Assembly (NCBI GenBank): GCA_032718475.1
Contig: JAUCBJ010003141.1
Span: 1 to 38,485, forward strand
Length of the DNA: 38,485 nt
Direction of reading: 5' to 3'
Origin: Nemertoderma westbladi
Taxonomy: Eukaryota > Xenacoelomorpha > Nemertodermatida > Nemertodermatidae
The notes under the pieces are model-generated. The model searched no databases and had not been told where the DNA came from. It saw only the letters and a program-made list of their open reading frames with translations. Positions 21,217 to 30,770 of the stretch are shown here, piece after piece. Position 1 is the stretch's first letter. Each line of letters opens with the position of its first letter. Both the position numbers and the translations under genes were made by a program.

Positions 21217-21329
21217 GGGGGGGAAGTGTCCGGGGGGCAAGTGTCCGGGGGGGAAGTGTCCGGGGGGGAAGTGTCCTACTTGGGCGGGGGGGAAGTGTCC
21301 GGGGGGAAGTGTCCGGGGGGGAAGTGTCC
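21217..21329 (-). repeat. Right arm: seven inverted GGACACTTCCCCCCC units
   Basis: On the plus strand, GGGGGGGAAGTGTCC repeats with TACTTGGGC after the fourth unit. Read in reverse, the order is three units, spacer, four units, identical in layout to the left arm. Confidence 0.95.
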
Positions 21330-21335
21330 TAGATC

Positions 21336-21470
21336 CCTCTGAGCCTGTTGCTCATCTGTAGTGTGATACTGGATCTCACACTGGGCTATTGCATCAGAGA
21401 GGACATATCATTTCCTAGCCAGATTTATTAGTTCTGCTAGTGGTGTGCCAACCCAGAATTAACTGTTAAT
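21336..21470 (-). mobile_element. LINE family 1, copy C/D, segment 3: end of endonuclease region
   Basis: Read on the minus strand, CCTCTCTGATGCAATAGCCC followed by AGTGTGAGATCCAG aligns with 35470-35510 of the longer copy (CCTCTCTGTTGCAACAGCC, AGTGTGAGATCCAG). This shows that copy C/D extends upstream beyond the foldback element. The upstream edge is near 21470 and the remaining endonuclease is absent. Confidence 0.75.
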
Positions 21471-21861
21471 GTTACCGGTATAGGTTTTATTACTTATAAA
21501 TACCATTGATACCTATTTTCAAGACATTATAATTCAAGTCATTCTTTGTGAGGGCTCTTATTAACCCATCTGCAGTTACTCCTTCAACCGATAAAATTAT
21601 AGCGAAATTGATCATAATATTTTGTTTACAATAGTTTCTAATGAAACTATATTACAAAAATTATAATAGGAGGCCTACATGAATTCAAATCATATGCTGC
21701 ACGAAGGCTCTACATCATGTATATAATGAAATGGCAAATTTATTTATATATTTTTTTGTCTGAATTTTCTGAATGTTAAATAAACGTTCAGAAATTTTTC
21801 TAAAACTTGAATGGGAAAATCAATTCACATTCAGCTAAGAGCACTGTGTCCATACAGTGCT
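21471..21861. other. AT-rich spacer
   Basis: No coding or repeat signature was seen. A short CACTGTG/CATACAGTGC inverted motif lies at its right edge near the SINE relic. Confidence 0.45.
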
Positions 21862-21934
21862 GATCGGTCTAGGGATCGAACTCCGGATAGGAAGCCGTGG
21901 AAAGTCATAACTGACCATCAGCTGCTATCGTAGT
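21862..21934 (-). mobile_element. tRNA-like (SINE head) relic
   Basis: Read on the minus strand, it contains GGAGTTCGATCCCTAGACC, a good RNA polymerase III B box in a T-arm setting. About 45 bases upstream is TAGCAGCTGATGGTCAG, which is close to an A box. The acceptor stem does not pair well, so this is a SINE head or tRNA pseudogene rather than a functional tRNA. Confidence 0.45.
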
Positions 21935-22032
21935 TGAATAAATGAGAAATGTTGAGTTAAAGATATACAGATAGATGACTTACCAATGTGTCACTTATTA
22001 TTCTTACGAATAAAAACTCATACCTTTGTGAA

Positions 22033-22312
22033 TTATGGCAAAGTAAAGTAAAAGTAAATTTTCTTCGGCCACTAGGCCAAAGTTACGCACAAAGTCTGAC
22101 GACTTATTTCCAGTGCGGTCCCCCCAGAACTTTACTCCCCAGAGAAAACTCCAGTACTCATTTAGCAACCACTTAAGGATGCAAGGCAGAGATGCGCCCT
22201 GGCTGGTCCCTTTAAAGCATTCGTGCCGAAACGAAAACTGCCCTGGCGCATGTGAGGATCGAACCCACGACCTACAGGAGATGTGAATTCAATGCAACCA
22301 CTACACCAAGGT
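22033..22312 (-). mobile_element. tRNA-derived SINE
   Basis: Read on the minus strand, the head carries an A box (TTGGTGTAGTGGTTGC) and, about 35 bases on, a B box in GTGGGTTCGATCCTCAC. These are the split internal promoter of a tRNA gene. A body of about 190 bp without tRNA similarity follows, ending in an AT-rich tail (AAATTTACTTTTACTTTAC). This head-body-tail order is typical of SINEs, which are copied by a partner LINE's reverse transcriptase. No clean target-site duplication was found. The 95-codon frame overlapping it is not a gene. Confidence 0.72.
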
Positions 22313-23040
22313 GGAACCTTGGTGCCACCTATGTGGCATCTATGTAGCAAATTTATTAATAGCCACATATTGATATTCGAATATATGTCGGATATCATAT
22401 GAATCCAACGGATCGCAGTCCTTTGAAATATTTTACTAATTGGCTTCATTTATGTTCTCTTGGGGAATAATTTATTACTTGAATGATACCGGTTCGAGAG
22501 ACGAAGCAGTCAATTTGCCTGTCCCCCACCTACCAGTCAGCAGTACCGGTACAAGTGATGGAGTAACTGTAATTCTACAATTGAACTCATTCTCCAGACA
22601 AAATAATTGGGTTGTTCAATGAGGAGCGAATGCAATCACTGCACTGTGTGATTCAAGCAGAAACTTTAGATCTGAAGCAAAGGAAGTAGTATAATAATAA
22701 GAAATATCAGGTTGAGCAGCAATTGGGCAATCAATTTTTGTAAATGACGCGAATGATCTTAGAATGGAAGAAGAGTATTTTTTAATGGAATCATCAAACT
22801 ACTGCGGTCGACTCTGGACTCCAATGTGTCTGTCAACAATTAATGCGGCAGGTGAAACCTTTGAGTTACATTATTATGTATTATTCATTCGCTTTGAATG
22901 AGTACACCGAATGAGTACACCATGATAAATAATACCTCTGCTTAATTCAGTATTTGTCCAACCATTGTATGGTAAAGATTAGTAGGCGTTGCCTACTAAA
23001 ATGGCTAATGTAACATTATATTTCTGTTCTGATTCCTAGT
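22313..23040. other. Spacer with no recognised gene
   Basis: Mixed-composition DNA. The small palindrome GCCACCTATGTGGC is next to the SINE start at about 22325. No protein family or RNA gene was recognised. Confidence 0.45.
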
Positions 23041-23742
23041 TTGTTTCAAACCTCGTGCTACGCTACGGTCTCATGCCACCTGGTCTCCCGTCGAATTGTG
23101 AGGGTTGTGGAGCTCCCTTTACCACCACCCATGCCCTCAACTGCAAACACGGGGGGCTAATTATCAAGAGGCATAATGAGTTGCGTGATGTGTTTGGGAC
23201 CTGATCTCGTTTGCATTCGGAGGATCCTTCGACCGACCAGTGGGAGGTGACCCTGTCCTCTGGGTATCTGGACAGAGACGGTCGTGAGGTGGGAGGGGTA
23301 CGGGCAGATCTTCTGGCAAGGGGTGTCTGGGTCAATCAGAGGGTGGCGTCATTTGACATAGCGATTGTTAACGCCGACGCCCCCTCATACATCAACAGAC
23401 CCATCAACTCCATCCTCGAACAACGCGTCCGCGTGAAGAATTGCACTACAGCGCAGTCACTGAGGCAAGGAGGATCTTATTCACTCCCCTTGTAGGAACC
23501 ACAGACGGGGTCTGGTGCAAAGAGGCTGAGATATTCATTCAGCACCTTGCAGAGACTCTGGTCGCCAGACGTGAGGGAATGCGTGCGCGAGGGTTGGCCA
23601 TGGTGATGGGTGGTGTCCACAGTCGTCTACAGTTCGCCATCCAATTCACCATGTCTACGATGGGGTCCCAGATCTTGGAGAGGACTTGGGTTTGGGGATG
23701 GGGCTGGCCTTCGCGGTGTAGACCTCTCAAACGCATACTAAC
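23041..23742 (+). mobile_element. Degraded retroelement C-terminal fragment (zinc finger plus endonuclease-like region)
   Basis: Frames between 23070 and 23742 together read as the tail of a retroelement polyprotein. First comes a C-x2-C...H-x4-C finger (CEGCGAPFTTTHALNCKHGG), then IKRHNELRD. Next is a segment with spaced acidic and aromatic residues (RADLLARGVWVNQRVASFD), which resembles the restriction-like endonuclease region of some retroelement proteins. The end is basic. A stop after DVFGT near 23202 and a frame change near 23490 break it. This stretch is more GC-rich than its surroundings. No RT motifs are present, so clade assignment is not possible; I recognise the general pattern but not a named family. 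Confidence 0.5.
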
Positions 23743-23920
23743 TTAAATAAGTACTAAATCGAAATTAATACTTTTCAATTGTGCTTATTTCTTTTGATTA
23801 TTTTAATTAATAAATAAAAGTTAGTTTCAAATGTATATTGTGGTCTCAGTAATAATTAGCCATGATACAGTGATATGGTAGTTCACAGTCCTACCATGTT
23901 TACTCGCAATTTTGGCCATT

Positions 23921-24278
23921 CCAATTTAAATTAGCAGTATTATTGGTAAATTGGGAGCAAATGCCACCAAATTTGGAACCATTACCATACCACCCTTACT
24001 AAGATAAGAGATGACCACATCTCATAACCAGGCCAGGCATAAACGAGTTGAAATAGATGTTGGATAGTGTGTTCAACATCCCCTTAGTAGAGGGACAAGA
24101 TAATGAACAAATTACATTATAAAAAATTATGCCAGGGAGGGACAGGTTGCTCTAGGGGTGGCGGGGGAGTGGCCTGGTTATGAGATGTGGTCATCTCTTA
24201 TCTCAGTAAGGGTGGTAATGGTTCCAAATTGGGTGTGGTAATGACTCCCAACTTACCAATACTGCTAATGTGAATTGG
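23921..24278. mobile_element. MITE-like element with about 110-bp inverted repeats
   Basis: The left arm 23921-24035 and right arm 24170-24278 are inverted copies: AGATGACCACATCTCATAAC on the left, GTTATGAGATGTGGTCATCT on the right. They also share AGTAAGGGTGG, TGGTTCCAAATT and TTAGCAGTA in inverted order. The outer tips read CCAATT and AATTGG. The roughly 134-bp centre is unrelated to the arms and has no coding capacity. The total of about 358 bp fits a miniature inverted-repeat element. No convincing target-site duplication was seen. Confidence 0.7.
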
Positions 24279-24915
24279 TACTAATATTCTATGTAGCAAT
24301 TATTACCATTACACAGATACAACAATACAATACCCTGGTCCAGGGTGAGCTCACTGCAGTTCAAGCCACCTTAGGGGGTCGTGTGAGCAGAAGTCATTGG
24401 GGACGAGTAACAACCGAGTTTTTATCGATTGCATGGTCTCATACCCACGCACACAGCAGTTAGAATTGTTTTCACAATTTCTAAACTTCGGCCCCATATC
24501 ACTGAATTTGTGCAATTCAAAATTTATTCAAAATATTTCCCTCTTGCAAGGGGTAATATGTTGGACACACTATCCAACTAACACTTGTCGGAACACATTA
24601 GAGACAGCATTAGCTTAGGGTCATGATGCGAGTGCGTGTGGCAGTACTGTGAAGTGAACAACCACAACACAACTCACCGTGATGGCAAGCCTAATGCGAT
24701 GCGTGTTGTCTGCCTGACTGATGTGAGCTGTTTAATCATTTTTAAGTGGCTTCAGGAGATCTATTATAACCAGTTTTGCTAGAGCTTGAAATTAAATATA
24801 TACACACACAAAGGCCAGTTAATAAACAGAAACGTGATTGGCACAAGTTGTGATGCTGCTTCCCGATAGATAGTTAGGTGCTGAACATCTCTCTGCGTCT
24901 CTTTACCCTTTCTTT
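24279..24915. other. Spacer before the 35-bp array
   Basis: No gene recognised. AGGGGTAATATGTTGGACAC at about 24549 is an inverted, imperfect match to TTGGATAGTGTGTTCAACAT at about 24059 in the centre of the MITE-like element. A larger, older inverted structure may therefore once have spanned this stretch. Confidence 0.45.
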
Positions 24916-26413
24916 CATGGTATCTGGTACCGGGTGACACGCTGATCCCTGGTATATGGATACTGGGTGACACCTGCTGATCCATGGTATCTGGATACCG
25001 GGTGACACCTGATGATCCATGGTATCTGGATACCGGGTGACACCTGCTAATCCAAGGTATCTGGATACCGGGTGACATCTGCTGATCCATGGTATCTGGA
25101 TGCCGGGTGACACCTGCTGATCCATGGTATCTGGATACTGGGTGACATCTGCTGATCCATGGTATCTGGATACCAGGTGACACCTGCTGATCCATGGTAT
25201 CTGGATACCGGGTGACACCTGCTGATCCATGGTATCTGGATACCGGGTGACACCTGCTGATCCATATATGGATATCGGGTGACACCTGCTGATCCATGGT
25301 ATCTGGATACTGGGTGACATCTGCTGATCCATGGTATCTGGATATCGGGTGACATCTGCTGATCCATGGTATCGGAATGGTATCTGGATACCGGGTGACA
25401 CCTGCTGATCCATATCTGGATACCGGGTGACACCTGCTGATCCATGGTATCTGGATACCGGGTGAGACCTGCTGATCCATGGTATCTGGATACCGGATGA
25501 CACATGCTGATCCATGGTATCTGGATACCGGGCGACACAAGCTGATCCATGGTATCTGGATACCGGGTGACACCTGCTGATCCATGGTATCTGGATACCG
25601 GGTGACACCTGCTGATCCATGGTATCTGGATACCGGGTGACACCTGCTGATCCATGGTATCTGGATACCGGGTGACACCTGCTGATCCATGGTATCTGGA
25701 TACCGGGTGACACCTGCTGATCCATGGTATCTGGATACCGGGTTACACCTGCTGATCCATGGTATCTGGATACCGGGTGACATCTGCTGATCCATGGTAT
25801 CTGGATACCAGGTGACACCTGCTGATCCGTGGTATCTGGATACCGGGTGACACCTGCTGATCCATGGTATCTGGATACCGGGTGACACCTGCTGATCCAT
25901 ATATGGATATCGGGTGACACCTGCTGATCCATGGTATCTGGATACTGGGTGACATCTGCTGATCCATGGTATCTGGATACCGGGTGACATCTGCTGATCC
26001 ATGGTATCTGGATACCAGGTGACACCTGCTGATCCGTGGTATCTGGATACCGGGTGACACCTGCTGATCCATGGTATCTGGATACCGGGTGACACCTGCT
26101 GATCCATGGCCATGGTATCTTGATACCGGGTGACACCTGCTGATCCATATCGGGATACCAGGTGACACCTGCTGATCCATGGTATCTGGATACCGGGTGA
26201 CACCTGCTGGTCCATGGTATCTGGATACCGGGTGACACCTGCTGATCCATATCTGGATACCGGGTGACACCTGCTGATCCATGGTATCTGGATACCGGGT
26301 GACACCTGCTGATCCATATCTGGATACCGGGTGACACCTGCTGATCCATGGTATCTGAATACCGGGTGACACCTGCTGATCCATGGTATCTGGATACCGG
26401 GTGACACCTGCTG
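24916..26413. repeat. 35-bp tandem array, about 43 units
   Basis: The unit has GCTGATCCATGGTATCTGG followed by ATACCGGGTGACACCT, period 35 bp (TACCGGGTGA at 25561 and 25596). GGTATC-TG-GATACC inside each unit is a perfect dyad. Shortened units lacking GGT (CCATATCTGG) recur. A CCATATATGGATATCGGG variant occurs at both 25262 and 25897, each beside CTGGATACTGGGTGACATC, pointing to block duplication of about 635 bp. The unit is stop-poor on the minus strand, so three long overlapping minus frames run through it; these are artefacts. Confidence 0.96.
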
Positions 26414-27460
26414 ACCTGCTGTTTACCATCAGCTGATTGCTGATTGCATGTAATTTTCTATTTCTCAATTACCTTTTATTGTTTTTGTGATAAAATTGTA
26501 ATAAAATTATTTGAACAACAACATTATTCATGGGATTGTATTTGGTGCCCATTTAATTGTTTTCGTAAGTAATTGAGTGTGGGGCAGGGACAAGGCGACC
26601 TTTACTGCAGGGACAAGGCGAACATTACTAACAGGCCTTGCAGCCAAGCAAACTGCAAAATTAGTGTAGGCCTGAAAGTATAGCGACCAATAGAACGGTA
26701 GTTTCTTCATTTATCAATAGGACCTTTACGAAATGGTAAAATATGAACACGTCTAGTATAGGCGGGGTGTGTATTTGGAGTTTTGTTGTTTATCTATCTA
26801 AAAATGGCTGTATGTAAGTATGTATCTAATAAATATATGTATGTATCTTATACGTGTTGTTGTTGTACAGTACCGGTACAGTATGTATCTATCTATGTAG
26901 TATGTACCATCTGCCATAAATCATCAGTTTTTCTCACAGCCACACAGAACCTTTATAACTATTCAAAGACAATACTTTGAATAGTTATAAAGGTTCTTCA
27001 GCAATAATTTAGAATAAAATATTTTCATACAAAAGTGGACGAGCGCAATGATGCTTGTAATGTAGACGAGTGATGCTTGTCTATAGTCCTAAACCACCCA
27101 TCACGCACAGTGTCGAGACTTTATATAGTTATAAACTAAGTTTCCTGTCATTTAATATTGGCAGGTCTACGAGGGGTATTAATGGTGTTCCAGGTAGAAT
27201 ATGATGAATGCATTCGGTTGATGTTTGATATTGGGGTCAAATCCATTAAAACACTGCATTGCGGGGCGGTTTACATGCGGTTTTACATCTAATCCAATTG
27301 ATAATTATGGAGCAAAGTCGTGAAGAAAGTGTCAGACGATAGTTTACAGATCGCATTACTTAAACAGAGCAATAATGGTAGGCTAGGCTGTTTCAACTGC
27401 TCACTTAGAATATTACAGATTTTCATGGAATAGCAATACTACTGGAAAGCATTATAGATA
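26414..27460. other. Non-coding stretch with one strong hairpin
   Basis: Short open frames (26528-26710, 26783-26980) lack family features. CAGGGACAAGGCGA occurs twice at about 26585-26620. The perfect 22-bp inverted repeat at 26947-26996 is listed separately. Nothing else was recognised. Confidence 0.45.
26947..26996. repeat. Perfect 22-bp inverted repeat, 6-nt loop
   Basis: GAACCTTTATAACTATTCAAAG and its exact complement flank the loop ACAATA. No mismatch occurs in 22 pairs. There is no downstream T-run of note and no adjacent gene, so it is neither a recognisable terminator nor a known RNA. It could be a snap-back duplication or a miRNA-like hairpin, although the loop is short for a miRNA precursor. 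Confidence 0.95.
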
Positions 27461-27601
27461 TCACCAGAGGTGTAGACAACTCCGTTCTGTAGCGTAGGGT
27501 AGGTTCAGTAACGCATCCTGGTGATACATGAACAGGAAGCGAGGATGCTCCTCTTCATAATGATCGATGAAGTTGATGAGTTCTGAGTCTGACACTTCCG
27601 A
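27461..27601 (-). other. Short unassigned open stretch, possible exon or LINE remnant
   Basis: Read on the minus strand, about 46 codons between two stops: SEVSDSELINFIDHYEEEHP, then RFLFMYHQDALLNLPYAT and a few more residues. The acidic-aromatic composition looks coding rather than random. No convincing acceptor was found, and the only donor candidate is weak (CTCTG/GTGATATC). It lies immediately downstream of the family-2 LINE frame, so it could be LINE 3' coding sequence. I do not recognise the family. Confidence 0.25.
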
Positions 27602-28147
27602 TCAACAACTTAAACAGGTCTTGTAGCGAAAGAATGGGATATTGATTCGGGTGAAACTTGGGAAACTACGAACTAAACTGTAACAATAACATTTAAACAA
27701 AGTAGACTTTATAGAATTCGTACAGTTTGAAAAATATCTTGTACGTTGATTGCCACGGCAATACAGAGAACATTTTGTACGTTTCATATCGGCTTCATCA
27801 GAAAGGTTGCATGAGAGCACATGACCTAGATATGGAAATTCTAGAACACATGGTAATATTTTTCCTCCCAAAAAAACATCACCGGCCCTACCTATTTGAA
27901 ACGGTAAGAAATTTAAACATTTGGATTTAGATGGGTTATAGATAATATCATGTTCAATACCATATTTTTCAGAAATTCTAATAAGTAGTCGCAATCCCTG
28001 AACACAGGGAGATAATAAGCAAATGTCATCCGCATAAAATAAATGATAAATTATCAGATTATAAACTGAACAACTGACTTTAATCTTACTTAGTTCTATA
28101 CTTAAATCATTCATATATATATATTGAATAATAAAGGTGATAAGAGA
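27602..28147 (-). mobile_element. LINE family 2, C-terminal RT segment
   Basis: The frame 27602-28114 begins just after RT motif B (GVRQGSLLSPLLFNIYMNDL, partly encoded to its right). It contains the catalytic YADD box (FYADDICLLS, codons at 28025-28036), followed by motif D (YNPSKSKCL) and the FPYLGHVL block. This family is clearly distinct from family 1 (YADD versus FADD, different thumb). The end after TCLSC is presumably degraded. Motif B is the point where the neighbouring 41-bp array starts, so the RT gene is interrupted by its own expanded coding sequence. Confidence 0.9.
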
Positions 28148-29772
28148 CTACCTTGCCTCACACCATTTGTTACCCTAAAACTATCAGGCTACCTTGCCTC
28201 ACACCATTTGTTACACTAAAACTATCAGGCTACCTTGCCTCACACCATTTGTTACCCTAAAACTATCAGGCTACCTTGCCTCACACCATTTGTTACCCTA
28301 AAACTATCAGGCTACCTTGCCTCACACCATTTGTTACACTAAAACTATCAGGCTACCTTGCCTCACACCATTTGTTACACTAAAACTATCAGGCTACCTT
28401 GCCTCACACCATTTGTTACCCTAAAACTATCAGGCTACCTTGCCTCACACCATTTGTTACCCTAAAACTATCAGGCTACCTTGCCTCACACCATTTGTCA
28501 CCCTAAAACTATCAGGCTACCTTGCCTCACACCATTTGTTACCCTAAAACTATCAGGCTACCTTGCCTCACACCATTTGTTACACTAAAACTATCAGGCT
28601 ACCTTGCCTCACACCATTTGTTACACTAAAACTATCAGGCTACTTTGCCTCACACCATTTGTTACACTAAAACTATCAGGCTACCTTGCCTCACACCATT
28701 TGTTACACTAAAACTATCAGGCTACCTTGCCTCACACCATTTGTTACACTAAAACTATCAGGCTACCTTGCCTCACACCATTTGTTACACTAAAACTATC
28801 AGGCTACCTTGCCTCACACCATTTGTTACACTAAAACTATCAGGCTACCTTGCCTCACACCATTTGTTACACTAAAACTATCAGGCTACCTTGCCTCACA
28901 CCATTTGTTACCCTAAAACTATCAGGCTACCTTGCCTCACACCATTTGTTACACTAAAACTATCAGGCTACCTTGCCTCACACCATTTGTTACCCTAAAA
29001 CTATCAGGCTACCTTGCCTCAAACCATTTGTTACACTAAAACTATCAGGCTACCTTGCCTCACACCATTTGTTACACTAAAACTATCAGGCTACCTTGCC
29101 TCACACCATTTGTTACCCTAAAACTATCAGGCTACCTTGCCTCACACCATTTGTTACACTAAAACTATCAGGCTACCTTGCCTCACACCATTTGTTACAC
29201 TAAAACTATCAGGCTACCTTGCCTCACACCATTTGTTACACTAAAACTATCAGGCTACCTTGCCTCACACCATTTGTTACACTAAAACTATCAGGCTACC
29301 TTGCCTCACACCATTTGTTACACTAAAACTATCAGGCTACCTTGCCTCACACCATTTGTTACACTAAAACTATCAGGCTACCTTGCCTAACACCATTAGT
29401 TACCCTAAAACTATCAGGCTACCTTGCCTCACACCATTTGTTACACTAAAACTATCAGGCTACCTTGCCTCACACCATTTGTTACCCTAAAACTATCAGG
29501 CTACCTTGCCTCACACCATTAGTTACCCTAAAACTATCAGGCTACCTTGCCTCACACCATTTGTTACACTAAAACTATCAGGCTACCTTGCCTCACACCA
29601 TTTGTTACCCTAAAACTATCAGGCTACCTTGCCTCACACCATTTGTTACACTAAAACTATCAGGCTACCTTGCCTCACACCATTTGTTACCCTAAAACTA
29701 TCAGGCTACCTTGCCTCACACCATTAGTTACCCTAAAACTATCAGGCTACCTTGCCTCACACCATTTGTTAC
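28148..29772 (-). repeat. 41-bp tandem array derived from RT motif B, about 39 units
   Basis: The unit contains CTACCTTGCCTCACACCATT and TGTTAC(C/A)CTAAAACTATC; period 41 bp (28148, 28189 and so on). Read on the minus strand, the unit is the coding sequence for F-R-V-T-N-G-V-R-Q-G of the adjacent LINE's reverse transcriptase. The leftmost unit runs straight on into the rest of that motif, and the right side exits into the same gene's upstream region. As 41 is not a multiple of three, each copy shifts the frame. The main polymorphism is TTACCC versus TTACAC, plus rare ATTAGTTACC units. Confidence 0.96.
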
Positions 29773-30770
29773 ACAGATTTTACAGCACCCCAGCGAACAT
29801 TAATTAACTGATTAGTATACCAAAATTATAATACGTACAATACATAAGGGCACATTACAAGTAATTAATTTACAGAATAGTTTTTAATAGTTGACTCTGT
29901 CAAATGCTTTTGAAGCATCTAAGAAAGCGGCAAAAACAGGTGAGTCATTTGAAAGAAATAAATGGACCGTTTCTTTTAATACGAAAATTGCAGACTAATT
30001 TCCCAGACCATTAGAGAAACCAAATTGGTTATCTGTAATATTAACGTAATTAGCAATATGTTTATACATACAAGATTCAAGTATCTTTGAAACAATATCA
30101 GAAGTTGCAATAGGACGATAATTTGTACGTCAGACAATTTCCTATTCTTATCTTTAACAATAGGCAACAAGGAGCTATTAATAAGCGATTGTGGCAAATA
30201 TCCATGACATAAAAAGCTATTAAACAATAAACTCAAAATTGTATAAATACGATCACCACAGAAAATAAAACTTCCTGGGAAGAGGCCATCTGGTCCAGCG
30301 GCCTTGCCGAGATGGAGATTCTCGATGCCTTGATGGACCTCCTCTGGCGAAACATTGATCCTATCCGATCCATCGCAGTTTTCTAAATTTACTTTAACAA
30401 AATTAATATCACTTTCTTTCGCACCAACAGAGTTAAAAATACCTTCATAATTAGATTTAAAAAGTTCAGCAATATCAGCGTCACCAAATGCATGACCAAC
30501 AATATTTGCACGGGGAGTTTTAGAATTAGATATATTTTTACATTTATTCCAGAACGTTTTATTATCAGATACAAAGGACTCTGCCATCTTATCCGCACGA
30601 ATATTAATTATACTTATTGCTATGGCAATTACGCAGCGCTAATTTAAACTGGGCCGCCGTTTTCCGCTTAACCTCCCAAGCCTGCCCAAATTTTGGACAA
30701 TCATTTTCCCGCCAAATATGATAAGCCTCGTCGGCGGCTACTTTCTTAGATTTAACGAAATCAAAGATCG
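29773..30770 (-). mobile_element. LINE family 2, upstream RT and pre-RT segments
   Basis: Immediately right of the array, the minus strand gives RT motif A (FLDASKAFDRVN, about 29890-29935). Further upstream, 29976-30587 encodes pre-RT and motifs 0-2: FKSNYEGIFNSVGAK, HLGKAAGPDGLFPGSF and LINSSLLPIVKDKN. Later codons are frameshifted. The next segment, 30604-30770, in another frame, holds ADEAYHIWRENDCPKFGQAW, a typical linker upstream of LINE RTs. No endonuclease domain is seen, so the copy is 5'-truncated. At about 30770 it meets LINE copy F in the opposite orientation. Confidence 0.88.

Larger units (their letters stand above)
20133..21335. mobile_element. Foldback-type DNA element with arms of GGACACTTCCCCCCC repeats
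   Basis: A 1203-bp insertion in LINE copy C/D, flanked by the direct repeat CCTCTGAGC at 20124-20132 and 21336-21344, a 9-bp target-site duplication. Each arm has seven 15-bp repeats arranged as three, a 9-bp spacer (GCTCAAGTA left; GCCCAAGTA in the right arm read in reverse), then four, so the arms are mirror copies. Extreme ends are GGTGTTC and, inverted, GATCTAG. The interior has no transposase-like frame; it holds AT-rich DNA and GC-rich mini-hairpins. It is therefore a non-autonomous, presumably cut-and-paste element; its superfamily is not assigned. Confidence 0.75.

Noticed and set aside
22200-22312. Functional tRNA gene on the minus strand
   Set aside because: A and B boxes are good, but the acceptor stem does not close and a non-tRNA body with an AT-rich tail follows, which fits a SINE.
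24779-26468. Long minus-strand frames of up to 542 codons over the 35-bp array
   Set aside because: All three minus frames are open because the unit has no stop in any of them; the overlapping frames cannot all be genes, and none has a recognisable domain.
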